A stretch of 5,674 nucleotides of DNA. Source: Brevundimonas sp. Lineage in GTDB: Bacteria; Pseudomonadota; Alphaproteobacteria; Caulobacterales; Caulobacteraceae. The notes beneath the pieces were generated by a model. The model was not told where the DNA came from, searched no databases, and saw only the letters and a list, made by a program, of their open reading frames with translations. Of this stretch, positions 1 through 5,674 are shown piece by piece (the stretch's first letter is position 1; each line of letters begins with the position of its first letter). Made by a program: the position numbers and the translations under genes. Location of the stretch: positions 1 through 5,674 of the forward strand of contig JANJTI010000048.1 in the NCBI GenBank assembly GCA_024711185.1. The letters are read 5' to 3'.

Positions 1-1460
1 TAGTCGAGGCCGACGTTGTTGAGGAAGCGCAGACGGTCGTTGATCTCCTTCAGGATCCGCCGCGCGATCTCCATCTGCTTGTCGGTGAGTTGGCCATCCA
101 GGGCGGTGAACCACTCGTGCGCCGCCTTGATGGACAGCCAGCTGATCTCGGCGATGTCCTGACCGGCCACCTTGACCGCCAAGGCCTCGGGCTTGAGGCG
201 CTTGCCGCCGCAGGCCTCGCACGGAGTCTCGGACTGGAAGCGGCCCAGCTCCTCGCGCACCCAGGCGGAGTCGGTCTCCCGCCAGCGCCGCTCGAGGTTG
301 GGGAGCACGCCCTCGAAGGCCTTGGTGGTCTCGTAGGTGCGGGCGTTGTCGTCGTAGGTGAATTTGATCTTTTCCGTCCCGGAGCCGTGCAGGACGACGG
401 CCTGGGCCTTGTCCGGCAGCTCGCGCCACGGCCTGTCCATCGAGAACCCGTAATGGCGGCTGAGCGACTGCAGCGTCTGGGTGTAGAGCGGCGAGGGGCC
501 GTGCGACCACGGGGCCACCGCGCCCTTGTGCAGGCTCTTGTCGCGGTCGGGCACCACCAGGTCAGCGTCGAAGGCCAGCTTGACGCCGAGGCCGTCGCAG
601 ACCGGGCAGGCGCCGAACGGGTTGTTGAACGAGAACAGCCGCGGCTCGATCTCGCTGATGGTGAAGCCGGAGACCGGGCAGGCGAACTTCTCCGAGAAGA
701 CGATCCGTCGCGGCTCGCTCTCGCCCTCGGCGACAGTCGCCCATTCCGCCGTGGCGATGCCGTCGGCCAGACCCAGCGCGGTCTGGAGGCTGTCGGCGTA
801 GCGGCCCTCCAGCCCCGGTTTGGTGACGATGCGGTCCACGACGATGTCGATGTCGTGCTTGAACTTCTTGTCGAGCGTCGGCGCATCCTCGATGGCGTAG
901 AATTCGCCGTCGATCTTCAGCCGCTGGAAGCCCGAGCGCTGCCACTCGGCGATCTCCTTGCGGTATTCGCCCTTGCGGCCGCGCACGACGGGGGCGAGCA
1001 ACAGCAGGCGTTCGCCGTCGGGGAGGGCGGTCAGCTTGTCGACCATCTGGCTGATGGTCTGGCTCTCGATGGGCAGGCCGGTGGCGGGAGAGTAGGGGAC
1101 GCCGACCCGCGCCCACAGCAGGCGCATGTAGTCATGGATCTCGGTCACCGTGCCGACCGTCGAACGCGGGTTCTTCGAGGTCGTCTTCTGCTCGATGGAG
1201 ATGGCCGGCGACAGGCCCTCGATCAGGTCGACGTCGGGCTTCCCCATCAGCTCGAGAAACTGGCGGGCGTAGGCCGAGAGGCTCTCGACGTAGCGGCGCT
1301 GTCCCTCGGCGTAGATGGTGTCGAAGGCGAGCGACGACTTCCCCGACCCCGACAGGCCGGTCATGACCACCAGCTTCTCGCGCGGGATGTCGAGGTCGAC
1401 GCCCTTGAGATTGTGCTCGCGCGCGCCGCGCACGCGGATGAAGTTGTGCTTTTCGGTCAT
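1..1460 (-). CDS. uvrA: UvrABC excinuclease subunit A, N-terminal half (partial, runs off left edge)
   Basis: Damage-sensing ATPase of nucleotide excision repair; it works as a dimer with UvrB in the cytoplasm. The frame is open from ATG 1460 to the window edge, giving 486 complete codons of a protein usually about 950 residues long. It starts [20 protein letters not shown], a typical UvrA N-terminus. The first Walker A is GLSGSGKSS at residues 35-43 (K41). Further family signatures are [17 protein letters not shown] (54-70), [21 protein letters not shown] around 272-292, and CEACGGKRL (414-422). The first ABC signature motif and the whole second ATPase half lie outside the window. The first zinc site has C261, C285 and C288 but Ser at 264, where many UvrAs have the fourth Cys. 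The Shine-Dalgarno is weak (a GGA a few bases upstream), but the start fits the family N-terminus. A LexA-type box lies 80 nt upstream. Identification is very secure. Confidence 0.98.
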   Translation of the reverse strand, partial: MTEKHNFIRVRGAREHNLKGVDLDIPREKLVVMTGLSGSGKSSLAFDTIYAEGQRRYVESLSAYARQFLELMGKPDVDLIEGLSPAISIEQKTTSKNPRSTVGTVTEIHDYMRLLWARVGVPYSPATGLPIESQTISQMVDKLTALPDGERLLLLAPVVRGRKGEYRKEIAEWQRSGFQRLKIDGEFYAIEDAPTLDKKFKHDIDIVVDRIVTKPGLEGRYADSLQTALGLADGIATAEWATVAEGESEPRRIVFSEKFACPVSGFTISEIEPRLFSFNNPFGACPVCDGLGVKLAFDADLVVPDRDKSLHKGAVAPWSHGPSPLYTQTLQSLSRHYGFSMDRPWRELPDKAQAVVLHGSGTEKIKFTYDDNARTYETTKAFEGVLPNLERRWRETDSAWVREELGRFQSETPCEACGGKRLKPEALAVKVAGQDIAEISWLSIKAAHEWFTALDGQLTDKQMEIARRILKEINDRLRFLNNVGLD

Positions 1461-1481
1461 GGAATCCGGAAACGCCAGGAA

Positions 1482-1499
1482 GCCGGAGCAGGCTCCGGC
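1482..1499 (-). other. Perfect inverted repeat / hairpin in the uvrA leader
   Basis: GCCGGAGC and GCTCCGGC form a perfect palindrome separated by AG, so the RNA could fold into a 7-bp GC-rich stem with a 4-nt loop. It ends 21 nt before the uvrA ATG. No T-run follows on either strand, so it is not a canonical intrinsic terminator. If transcription starts near 1500, the hairpin would form the extreme 5' end of the uvrA mRNA. A 5' stabiliser or translation modulator is possible; function is unknown. Confidence 0.45.
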
Positions 1500-1507
1500 G
1501 CGACGGC

Positions 1508-1537
1508 GGTATATGGGGAGCAATTCGCCAGATTCAG
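1508..1537 (-). promoter_or_regulatory. Possible uvrA promoter (weak match)
   Basis: On the minus strand a -10-like TATACC (1508-1513) sits 18 nt after a poor -35-like CTGAAT (1532-1537), directly downstream of the LexA box. Transcription would start near position 1500, leaving a leader of about 40 nt. The match to consensus is weak; the main support is the only AT-rich hexamer in the gap and its spacing to the SOS box. Confidence 0.3.
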
Positions 1538-1540
1538 CAA

Positions 1541-1555
1541 GAACAAGGCGGGAAC
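1541..1555 (-). promoter_or_regulatory. LexA (SOS) box upstream of uvrA
   Basis: Read on the minus strand this is GTTCCCGCCTTGTTC, an exact GTTC-N7-GTTC direct repeat. That is the known alphaproteobacterial LexA operator, unlike the CTGT-N8-ACAG palindrome of enterobacteria. It lies 80 nt before the uvrA ATG and just upstream of a plausible promoter, where bound LexA could block RNA polymerase. uvrA is a standard SOS-regulon gene in this group. The motif and position are read directly; LexA binding is inferred. Confidence 0.85.
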
Positions 1556-1606
1556 ATTGTGGCTGGCGGCGTGCGGCTGCTGACAGCAGATGGCAGCAGG
1601 CGCCGT

Positions 1607-2095
1607 TCACTCCGTCGGCGAGCCCGGCTCCGGCTTGCGCACATACCGCTCGCCCTTGCCCAACAGCACCCCGTTGGCTCCGGCGACACCCAGCTCAAGG
1701 CTCTCGGCGATGCGGCGGGCGCGTTCGATGAAGTGGTGGGCGGCGAGGGGCGGGCAGACCTCGCGGGCGGTCCGCTCGAACAACTCCAGCCAGCGGTCGA
1801 AGTGGACCGCGTCGACCGGCAGGGGCAGGTGCTTCGGCATCGGGCGGCCATGATAGACGCCGCTCATCAGCGCCACCGAAGACCAGAACAGCCGCATCTG
1901 CTGCAGGTGCGGCTCCCAGTCGGAGATGCGCGCGTCGAACACCGGGCCGAGCAGGGGGTCGGCGCGCACTTTCGTATAGAAGTCGTCGACCAGGCGGGCG
2001 ATCATCGCCTCGTCGATGCCGGTCTCGGCCCGGATCTGTTCGATCAGGGCCTCGCGGCGGCTGGCCAGTTCGGCAGGTGGGACGCGGGGCTGCAT
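1607..2095 (-). CDS. Group III truncated haemoglobin
   Basis: A small cytoplasmic haem protein of the truncated-globin family, group III (Campylobacter Ctb-like), 162 residues from ATG 2095. Key haem-pocket positions align with Ctb: Tyr B10 is Y40 in [15 protein letters not shown]; distal His E7 is H63 in [12 protein letters not shown]; proximal His F8 is H89 in MPKHLPLP; Trp G8 is W102 in RWLELF. The GVYHGRPM stretch before F8 is also typical. The extra length over Ctb is an N-terminal tail and a C-terminal extension rich in Lys, Arg, Pro and Glu. The start is uncertain: GGAG (2098-2101) lies only 2 nt from ATG 2095, and an in-frame GTG at 2119 would add eight residues. It reads in the same direction as uvrA, 146 nt upstream, but uvrA seems to have its own promoter. 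Group III globins are linked to O2/NO handling; the ligand and role here are unknown. Confidence 0.93.
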   Translation of the reverse strand: MQPRVPPAELASRREALIEQIRAETGIDEAMIARLVDDFYTKVRADPLLGPVFDARISDWEPHLQQMRLFWSSVALMSGVYHGRPMPKHLPLPVDAVHFDRWLELFERTAREVCPPLAAHHFIERARRIAESLELGVAGANGVLLGKGERYVRKPEPGSPTE

Positions 2096-2196
2096 GGCTC
2101 CGGATGTAGGGCCGTGCACGTCCGCGGACCAGCCGGCGCCGCACGCCTGCGACGACGCATCACGGCCTCGTCATCATCCGTGTCCGGCGAAAACGC

Positions 2197-2225
2197 TTGC
2201 ACGCCGGGCCCGCCGCTCGCATCTT
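2197..2225 (+). promoter_or_regulatory. Possible promoter for the small ORF / abcF
   Basis: TTGCAC (2197-2202) resembles a -35 box and is followed after exactly 17 nt by CATCTT (2220-2225), a weak -10. Transcription would begin near 2232, about 33 nt before ATG 2265. The site lies in the 169-nt gap between the divergent globin and abcF genes, where promoters for both must sit. The -10 matches consensus at only three positions. I could not identify a globin promoter or an FNR-type palindrome in the same gap. Confidence 0.25.
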
Positions 2226-2249
2226 CCGGGCGTACGAGTGAACCGGCCC

Positions 2250-2254
2250 GGAGG
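2250..2254 (+). promoter_or_regulatory. Ribosome binding site of the small ORF
   Basis: GGAGG lies 10 nt before ATG 2265. It is the best Shine-Dalgarno sequence in this stretch and it serves the small ORF, not the abcF start at 2323, which has no purine-rich sequence in front of it. This site is the main reason for taking the small ORF seriously. Confidence 0.5.
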
Positions 2255-2264
2255 CCCGACGAAC

Positions 2265-2402
2265 ATGATCAGCACGCTGGAAATCGCTGTCGCCCTTTCC
2301 GCCCCGCTGCTCGTGCTCGCCTATGTCGCTCTCCAACCCCGGCCGAAACCTGTCCGCATCCGCGCTCGCGACGCTCGATCGCGTCGCCGCCCGCGCGCCT
2401 GA
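2265..2402 (+). CDS. Possible 45-residue small membrane peptide overlapping the abcF start
   Basis: An unrecognised small ORF. ATG 2265 follows GGAGG with 10-nt spacing. Residues 7-23 (IAVALSAPLLVLAYVAL) are a continuous hydrophobic stretch long enough to cross the membrane, with Pro14 in the middle. Residues 26-44 are strongly basic, with ten Arg/Lys and one Asp. The hydrophobic part is almost entirely upstream of abcF, and its codons mostly end in G or C, as in real genes here. The Arg-rich tail lies inside abcF in another frame, so its composition could be a by-product of GC-rich coding DNA. The last 80 nt overlap abcF, which is in the +1 frame relative to it. It could be a genuine small protein, a leader peptide controlling abcF, or a chance ORF. 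No function can be assigned. Confidence 0.4.
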   Translation: MISTLEIAVALSAPLLVLAYVALQPRPKPVRIRARDARSRRRPRA

Positions 2403-3948
2403 CGGCCGGACCCTTTTCGAAAACCTGAGCCTCGCCTTCGGGCGGGAGCGCACCGGCCTCGTCGGGCGCAACGGGTCCGGCAAGACGACCCTTCTGCGGC
2501 TGATCGCCGGGCGCGCCGAGCCGTGCGAGGGTGCAGTGGCGCGCGCCGGTTCGGTGGCCTGGCTGGCGCAGCATGTCGAGATCGGCGCCGGCGAGCCGGC
2601 GGCAAGCACTCTCGGCGTCGGGGCCGCCCGGGCCGTGGTGGCGCGCGTGCTGGCGGGGCGGGGGAGCGAAGAGGATCTCGCCGGGGCGGACTGGACGCTG
2701 GAGAGCCGCACCGCCGCGGCGCTGGCCAAGGTCGGGCTCGCCGGACTCGACCTGGACCGGCCGGTCACGAGCCTGAGCGGCGGCGAGCAGACCCGCCTGA
2801 GGCTGGCGGCCCTGCTGCTCGACCCGCCCGACCTGCTGCTCCTCGACGAGCCGACCAATCACATGGACGCCGAAGGTCGGGCCCGTGTCGCCGAGGTGCT
2901 GGGCCGCTGGCCGGGCGGGGTGGTGGTGGCGAGTCACGACCGGGTCCTGCTGAGGGAGATGGATCGCATCGTCGAGCTGTCGAGCCTGGGCGCGGCGACC
3001 TACGGCGGCGGCTACGATCTGTACGCGGAACGCAAGGCCGCCGAGCGGGCCGCGGCGGAGCGGTCGCTCGAGACGGCCGAGCGCGACCTTGACCGCGCAG
3101 CCCGGTACAACCAGCGCGCGCTGGACCGCAAGTCCCGGCGCGACAGGGCCGGGCGGGCGTTCGCCATGAAGGCGTCCGAGCCGAAGATACTGCTGGGGGC
3201 GATGAAGGAGTGGGCGGAGAATTCCGGCGGGCGGGAAGACCGGCTGGCCGAGCGCCGGGCCTCGGCCGCGGCGGCGGAATTGGCCGAGGCCCGCGAGCGG
3301 GTCGAGCGGGTGCGGGCGCTGGACGTTCCACTGCCGCCGACCCGGCTCCCGGCGGGCCGCATCGTGCTGGCGATGGAGGCGGCGACGTGGGAGGCGCCGG
3401 ACGGCCGCCGGATCGTCGGCCCGCTGTCGCTGCGGCTTGCGGGCCCGGAACGGGTTGCGGTGGCAGGGCTCAACGGAGCCGGGAAGTCGACCCTTCTCAA
3501 ACTCATCGCAGGCGCGCTGGAGCCGACGGAAGGGCGGGTCGATCGGCCCGTCGCCTCGGCCCTGCTGGACCAGGGGGCGGCGCTGCTGCGGCCTGCGGAG
3601 ACCCTGCTCGAGGGATACCGGCGGCTGAACCCGGAGACGACGCCCAACGAGGCCCACGCCGCGCTGGCCCGGTTCCTGTTCCGCAACGCGGCCGCGCAGA
3701 GGACCGTCGCCAGCCTGTCGGGCGGCGAGCGCCTGCGGGCGGCGCTGGCCTGCGTGATGAGCGGGGTCCGGCCGCCGCAGCTGCTGATCCTCGACGAGCC
3801 GACCAATCACCTCGACCTCGACTCCATCGCGGCTGTCGAGGCGGCGCTGAGGGCGTGGGACGGGGCGCTGGTCGTGGTCAGCCACGACCCGGAGTTCCTC
3901 GAAGCTGTCGGCGTCGACCGGCGGCTCGAACTCAGGCGGTGCGATTGA
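2323..3948 (+). CDS. ABC-F family ATPase (duplicated ATP-binding cassettes, no membrane domain)
   Basis: A 541-residue soluble protein with two ABC ATPase domains, the ABC-F architecture (EttA, Uup, YheS, antibiotic-resistance ABC-Fs). These act on ribosomes rather than in transport. Domain 1: Walker A GRNGSGKT 48-55, Q83, signature LSGGE 151-155, Walker B LLLLDE 171-176, DEPTNHMD, switch His205. Domain 2: Walker A GLNGAGKST 382-390, Q417, LSGGE 465-469, LLILDE 487-492, His521. Both catalytic glutamates (E176, E492) are present, so both sites look active. The interdomain linker (about 235-340) is charged and helical, rich in Arg, Ala and Glu, matching the P-site tRNA-interaction region. ATG 2323 is the only usual start codon between the in-frame stop at 2266 and Walker A, yet it has no Shine-Dalgarno. 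The 3' end overlaps flbY by 17 nt. The subfamily could not be settled: translation factor or drug-resistance protein are both possible. Confidence 0.95.
   Translation: MSLSNPGRNLSASALATLDRVAARAPDGRTLFENLSLAFGRERTGLVGRNGSGKTTLLRLIAGRAEPCEGAVARAGSVAWLAQHVEIGAGEPAASTLGVGAARAVVARVLAGRGSEEDLAGADWTLESRTAAALAKVGLAGLDLDRPVTSLSGGEQTRLRLAALLLDPPDLLLLDEPTNHMDAEGRARVAEVLGRWPGGVVVASHDRVLLREMDRIVELSSLGAATYGGGYDLYAERKAAERAAAERSLETAERDLDRAARYNQRALDRKSRRDRAGRAFAMKASEPKILLGAMKEWAENSGGREDRLAERRASAAAAELAEARERVERVRALDVPLPPTRLPAGRIVLAMEAATWEAPDGRRIVGPLSLRLAGPERVAVAGLNGAGKSTLLKLIAGALEPTEGRVDRPVASALLDQGAALLRPAETLLEGYRRLNPETTPNEAHAALARFLFRNAAAQRTVASLSGGERLRAALACVMSGVRPPQLLILDEPTNHLDLDSIAAVEAALRAWDGALVVVSHDPEFLEAVGVDRRLELRRCD
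2840..2862 (+). repeat. 23-bp exact direct repeat, copy 1 (Walker B of ABC domain 1)
   Basis: Identical over 23 bp to 3788-3810. It encodes the LDEPTNH Walker B region. The two copies are 948 bp apart, a multiple of three, so recombination between them would remove 316 codons in frame. It reflects the duplicated-domain origin of ABC-F plus strong codon bias, not a mobile repeat. Confidence 0.9.
3788..3810 (+). repeat. 23-bp exact direct repeat, copy 2 (Walker B of ABC domain 2)
   Basis: Second copy of the repeat at 2840-2862, encoding the equivalent Walker B residues of the second ATPase domain. Flanking bases differ on both sides. Confidence 0.9.
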
Positions 3949-4372
3949 AGGCCACGGCTCGACCGTCGCCGGCGTGGGCCTGGCCGCTGGAGCCGTAGGC
4001 CGAGGGCGCGCCGCGCTGGCCGGCGACCTCGGCGGCGATGGTGCGGACCAGCCCCTCCGAGATGCTGCGCGCCGCCTCCACCGCGCGGGCGTGGCGCGAC
4101 AGGATGGCCTCGAAGGCCTCGGTGGCGCGGATAAGGGCGGTGCGTTCGGCCGCCGGGGCGGCGGCGATCATCGCCGGATCGGCCTTCAGCTGGGCCGACT
4201 CGCGCCGGTAGGCGTTGGCCAGCTCGGCGGTGCCGGCGACGATGGCGGCGGCGTCCTGCGGCCGGCGCGCCTCGAAGGCCTTCGCTTCCTCGGTCAACGA
4301 CGCAGTCAGCCGGTCGGTCAGGTCCACGAGCTGGCGGACCCGGGCGGTGGCGTTGAGGGCGGCTCCGGTCAT
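3932..4372 (-). CDS. flbY: FlbY-like flagellar accessory protein
   Basis: A 146-residue, Ala-rich, predominantly helical cytoplasmic-type protein without signal peptide or membrane segment. Residues 1-115 would form long amphipathic helices, as in FlgN-like flagellar export chaperones. The tail from about 120 is Gly/Ser-rich and ends AVAFNRTA. The name rests mainly on position: in Caulobacter, as I recall, a gene called flbY follows flgI and cheL. The exact molecular role is not known to me. The start is clear: ATG 4372 overlaps the cheL stop as ATGA, and GGAG (4381-4384) lies 8 nt upstream inside cheL, so translation is probably coupled. It is the last gene of the run seen here. Its 3' end overlaps that of the convergent abcF gene by 17 nt, with no terminator visible between them. 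Confidence 0.7.
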   Translation of the reverse strand: MTGAALNATARVRQLVDLTDRLTASLTEEAKAFEARRPQDAAAIVAGTAELANAYRRESAQLKADPAMIAAAPAAERTALIRATEAFEAILSRHARAVEAARSISEGLVRTIAAEVAGQRGAPSAYGSSGQAHAGDGRAVAFNRTA

Positions 4373-4647
4373 TGCGACTGCTCCTGCATCTTCAGCATCT
4401 GGGCGACGACCTGGTCGGCAAGGCCGATGCCGCCGGCCTTCACCGTCTGTTTCGCCATGGCCTCGACCATGAAGCTGCGCCAGGTCTCCTCGCCCTGGCC
4501 GCCGCCGAACGGACCGTCGGTGCGCAGCCCCTCGAACATCGGCTTCAGCATCTGGGCGAGGAAGGAGGCCTCGAACGCCTCGGCCGTCTCGCGCATGCGG
4601 GCGGTCGCTGCTGGCGGCGGGGTCCGGGGAGAGAGGGCGTCGATCAT
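4369..4647 (-). CDS. cheL: Rod-binding protein CheL (FlgJ N-terminal-like)
   Basis: A 92-residue protein matching the rod-binding domain found at the N-terminus of enterobacterial FlgJ, here as a stand-alone protein without the C-terminal muramidase. In alphaproteobacteria this short form is usually annotated CheL, 'chemotactic signal-response protein'; a role in rod assembly in the periplasm is inferred from the family. Family features are EAFEASFLAQMLKPMFEGL (residues 23-41), GPFGGGQGEETWRSFMVEAM (45-64), then AKQTVKAGGIGLADQVVAQM (65-84). No signal peptide is present. ATG 4647 begins 2 nt after the flgI stop; a GAGG (4658-4661) within the flgI end is a suitable ribosome binding site. The stop overlaps the flbY start. 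The open frame continues far upstream into flgI, but that extension is an out-of-frame reading of flgI. Confidence 0.9.
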   Translation of the reverse strand: MIDALSPRTPPPAATARMRETAEAFEASFLAQMLKPMFEGLRTDGPFGGGQGEETWRSFMVEAMAKQTVKAGGIGLADQVVAQMLKMQEQSQ

Positions 4648-4649
4648 GG

Positions 4650-5674
4650 TCACATCACCTCGATGTCGGCCTGCAGGGCGCCGGCGGCCTTGATGGCCTG
4701 CAGGATGGAGATCATGTCGCGCGGGCTGACGCCGAGGGCGTTGAGGCCGTTGACCAGCGAGGACAGCGAGGCCCCGCCGCCGACCATCCGCATCTGCACG
4801 CCGCGTTCCTCCTCGACCTGCACCTGGGAGTCGGGGACGACGACCGTCTGTCCGCCGCGGCTGAACGGCTCGGGCTGGCTGACGAAGGGCGTTTCTTGCA
4901 CCGAGACGGTCAGGTTGCCCTGGGCGATGGCGACGGTGGAGACCCGCACCGCCTCGCCCATGACGATGACGCCGTTGACCTCGTCGATGATCACCCGGGC
5001 CGGCGCGTCCACTGACACGGGCAGGTTCTCGACCTGGCTGATGAAGCCGGCCATGCCCATCTGACCGGGCGCGCGCAGGGCTACGACGGTGCCGTTCTCC
5101 GCCAGGGCCGTGCCCGGGTAGACCTGGTTGATTGCCGAGGCGACGCGCTGGGCCGTGGTGAAGTCGGGATTGCGCAGCGTCAGCCGCACCTCGTTCATGT
5201 TGGCCAGCTGGAAGCCGGTCTCGCGCTCGACCGTGGCGCCCGAGGCGATGCGGCCGGCCGTCGGCACGCCGCGCGTGACCGACGAGCCCGACGCGCCGGA
5301 GGCCGAGACGGCGCCGGTCTGGATGGAGCCTTGGGCGACCGCGTAGACCTGCCCGTCCGCGCCCTGAAGGCTGGTGACCAGCAGGGTGCCGCCCAACAGG
5401 CTCTTGGCGTCGCACATCGACGAGACGGAGACGTCGATCCGCGAGCCGGGGGTGGCGAAGGGCGGCAGCTCGGCCGTCACCATGATCGCCGCCATGTTCT
5501 TGGAGTTGGCGTTCGAGCCGCGGATGTTGACTCCTAGTCGTTCGGTCATCCCTTCAAGCGACTGGCGGGTGAAGGGGCAGTTGCGCAGCGAGTCGCCGGT
5601 GCCGTTCAGCCCCACCACCAGACCGTAGCCGACCAGCTGGTTGGTGCGCACGCCCTCGACGGCGGCGATGTCCT
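4650..5674 (-). CDS. flgI: Flagellar P-ring protein FlgI (partial, N-terminus beyond right edge)
   Basis: Structural protein of the periplasmic P ring, which surrounds the flagellar rod in the peptidoglycan layer. 340 complete codons are visible, so only the signal peptide and a few mature residues should be missing from a protein usually near 370. Family landmarks: KDIAAVEGVRTNQLVGYGLV at the right edge, then VVGLNGTGDSL, GGTLLVTSLQGADGQVYAVA, GVPTAGRIASGA, the RVIIDEVNGVIVMG strand, and the C-terminal LVNGLNALGVSPRDMISILQ followed by AIKAAGALQADIEVM. GTG 5651 is an internal valine codon, not the start. Exactly two cysteines are visible (codons 5577-5579 and 5412-5414), both in the N-terminal half. 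The gene leads the run flgI-cheL-flbY with almost no spacing, so one transcript is likely. Confidence 0.97.
   Translation of the reverse strand, partial: DIAAVEGVRTNQLVGYGLVVGLNGTGDSLRNCPFTRQSLEGMTERLGVNIRGSNANSKNMAAIMVTAELPPFATPGSRIDVSVSSMCDAKSLLGGTLLVTSLQGADGQVYAVAQGSIQTGAVSASGASGSSVTRGVPTAGRIASGATVERETGFQLANMNEVRLTLRNPDFTTAQRVASAINQVYPGTALAENGTVVALRAPGQMGMAGFISQVENLPVSVDAPARVIIDEVNGVIVMGEAVRVSTVAIAQGNLTVSVQETPFVSQPEPFSRGGQTVVVPDSQVQVEEERGVQMRMVGGGASLSSLVNGLNALGVSPRDMISILQAIKAAGALQADIEVM

Noticed and set aside
90..1583. Long plus-strand open frame (497 codons) opposite uvrA
   Set aside because: It is the antisense of uvrA. Conserved, GC-rich uvrA often leaves such an open antisense frame ([19 protein letters not shown] type), while the minus strand encodes unmistakable UvrA motifs.
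1577..1589. Inverted repeat CTGCTG-A-CAGCAG after the globin stop
   Set aside because: The arms leave almost no loop, and no T-run follows in the direction of globin transcription, so it is not a convincing terminator.
2096..2264. Search for an FNR/FixK or NO-responsive palindrome for the globin
   Set aside because: No TTGAT-N4-ATCAA-like sequence found in the globin-abcF gap.
1559..2428. Plus-strand 289-codon frame across the globin region
   Set aside because: Antisense of the globin, whose minus-strand translation has all the key haem-pocket residues.
2269..3885. 538-codon minus-strand open frame opposite abcF
   Set aside because: Low-complexity Arg/Pro/Ala/Gln-rich translation with no family features; it is the mirror of the well-supported ABC-F gene, and lacks stops because of high GC.
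3974..4693. 239-codon plus-strand frame opposite flbY/cheL
   Set aside because: Gly/Arg-rich antisense of flbY and cheL with no recognisable features.
4369..5415. 348-codon reading of cheL extended upstream
   Set aside because: Residues before MIDALSPRT are an out-of-frame reading of flgI; the rod-binding domain begins after ATG 4647, which follows the flgI stop by 2 nt.
1..5674. Mobile elements, CRISPR arrays, tRNA/rRNA genes, defence or toxin-antitoxin systems
   Set aside because: No transposase, integrase, regularly spaced repeats or RNA-gene signatures seen; the content is housekeeping and flagellar.

Overview
The window is high-GC DNA from an alphaproteobacterium, most likely Caulobacterales (Caulobacter/Brevundimonas-like). 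This is inferred from three things: a P-ring gene followed directly by a CheL-type rod-binding protein gene and an FlbY-like gene; an alphaproteobacterial-type direct-repeat LexA box (GTTC-N7-GTTC) upstream of uvrA; and strong G/C preference at third codon positions. No database search was possible, so genus level is a guess.

Layout. (1) Positions 1-1460, minus strand: the N-terminal half of uvrA, running off the left edge. (2) 1461-1606: a regulatory gap holding the SOS box, a possible promoter and a perfect hairpin in the probable 5' leader. (3) 1607-2095, minus: a group III truncated haemoglobin. (4) 2096-2264: a divergent promoter region. (5) 2265-2402, plus: a possible 45-codon membrane-peptide ORF with a good ribosome binding site, overlapping the start of the next gene. 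(6) 2323-3948, plus: a complete duplicated-ATPase ABC-F protein. (7) 3932-5674, minus: the 3' part of a flagellar operon, flgI -> cheL -> flbY, with 2-nt and overlapping (ATGA) junctions, meeting abcF tail-to-tail with a 17-nt overlap.

Function. UvrA starts nucleotide excision repair and appears to be under LexA control. The globin is a separate haem protein read in the same direction. The ABC-F protein is a soluble, probably ribosome-associated ATPase. The three flagellar genes concern the P ring, the rod and a helical accessory protein. These groups look like ordinary chromosomal neighbours rather than one pathway. I see no mobile element, CRISPR array, RNA gene or defence island. The less ordinary points are the small ORF overlapping abcF, the SOS box and hairpin before uvrA, and the Cys-to-Ser change in a UvrA zinc site.
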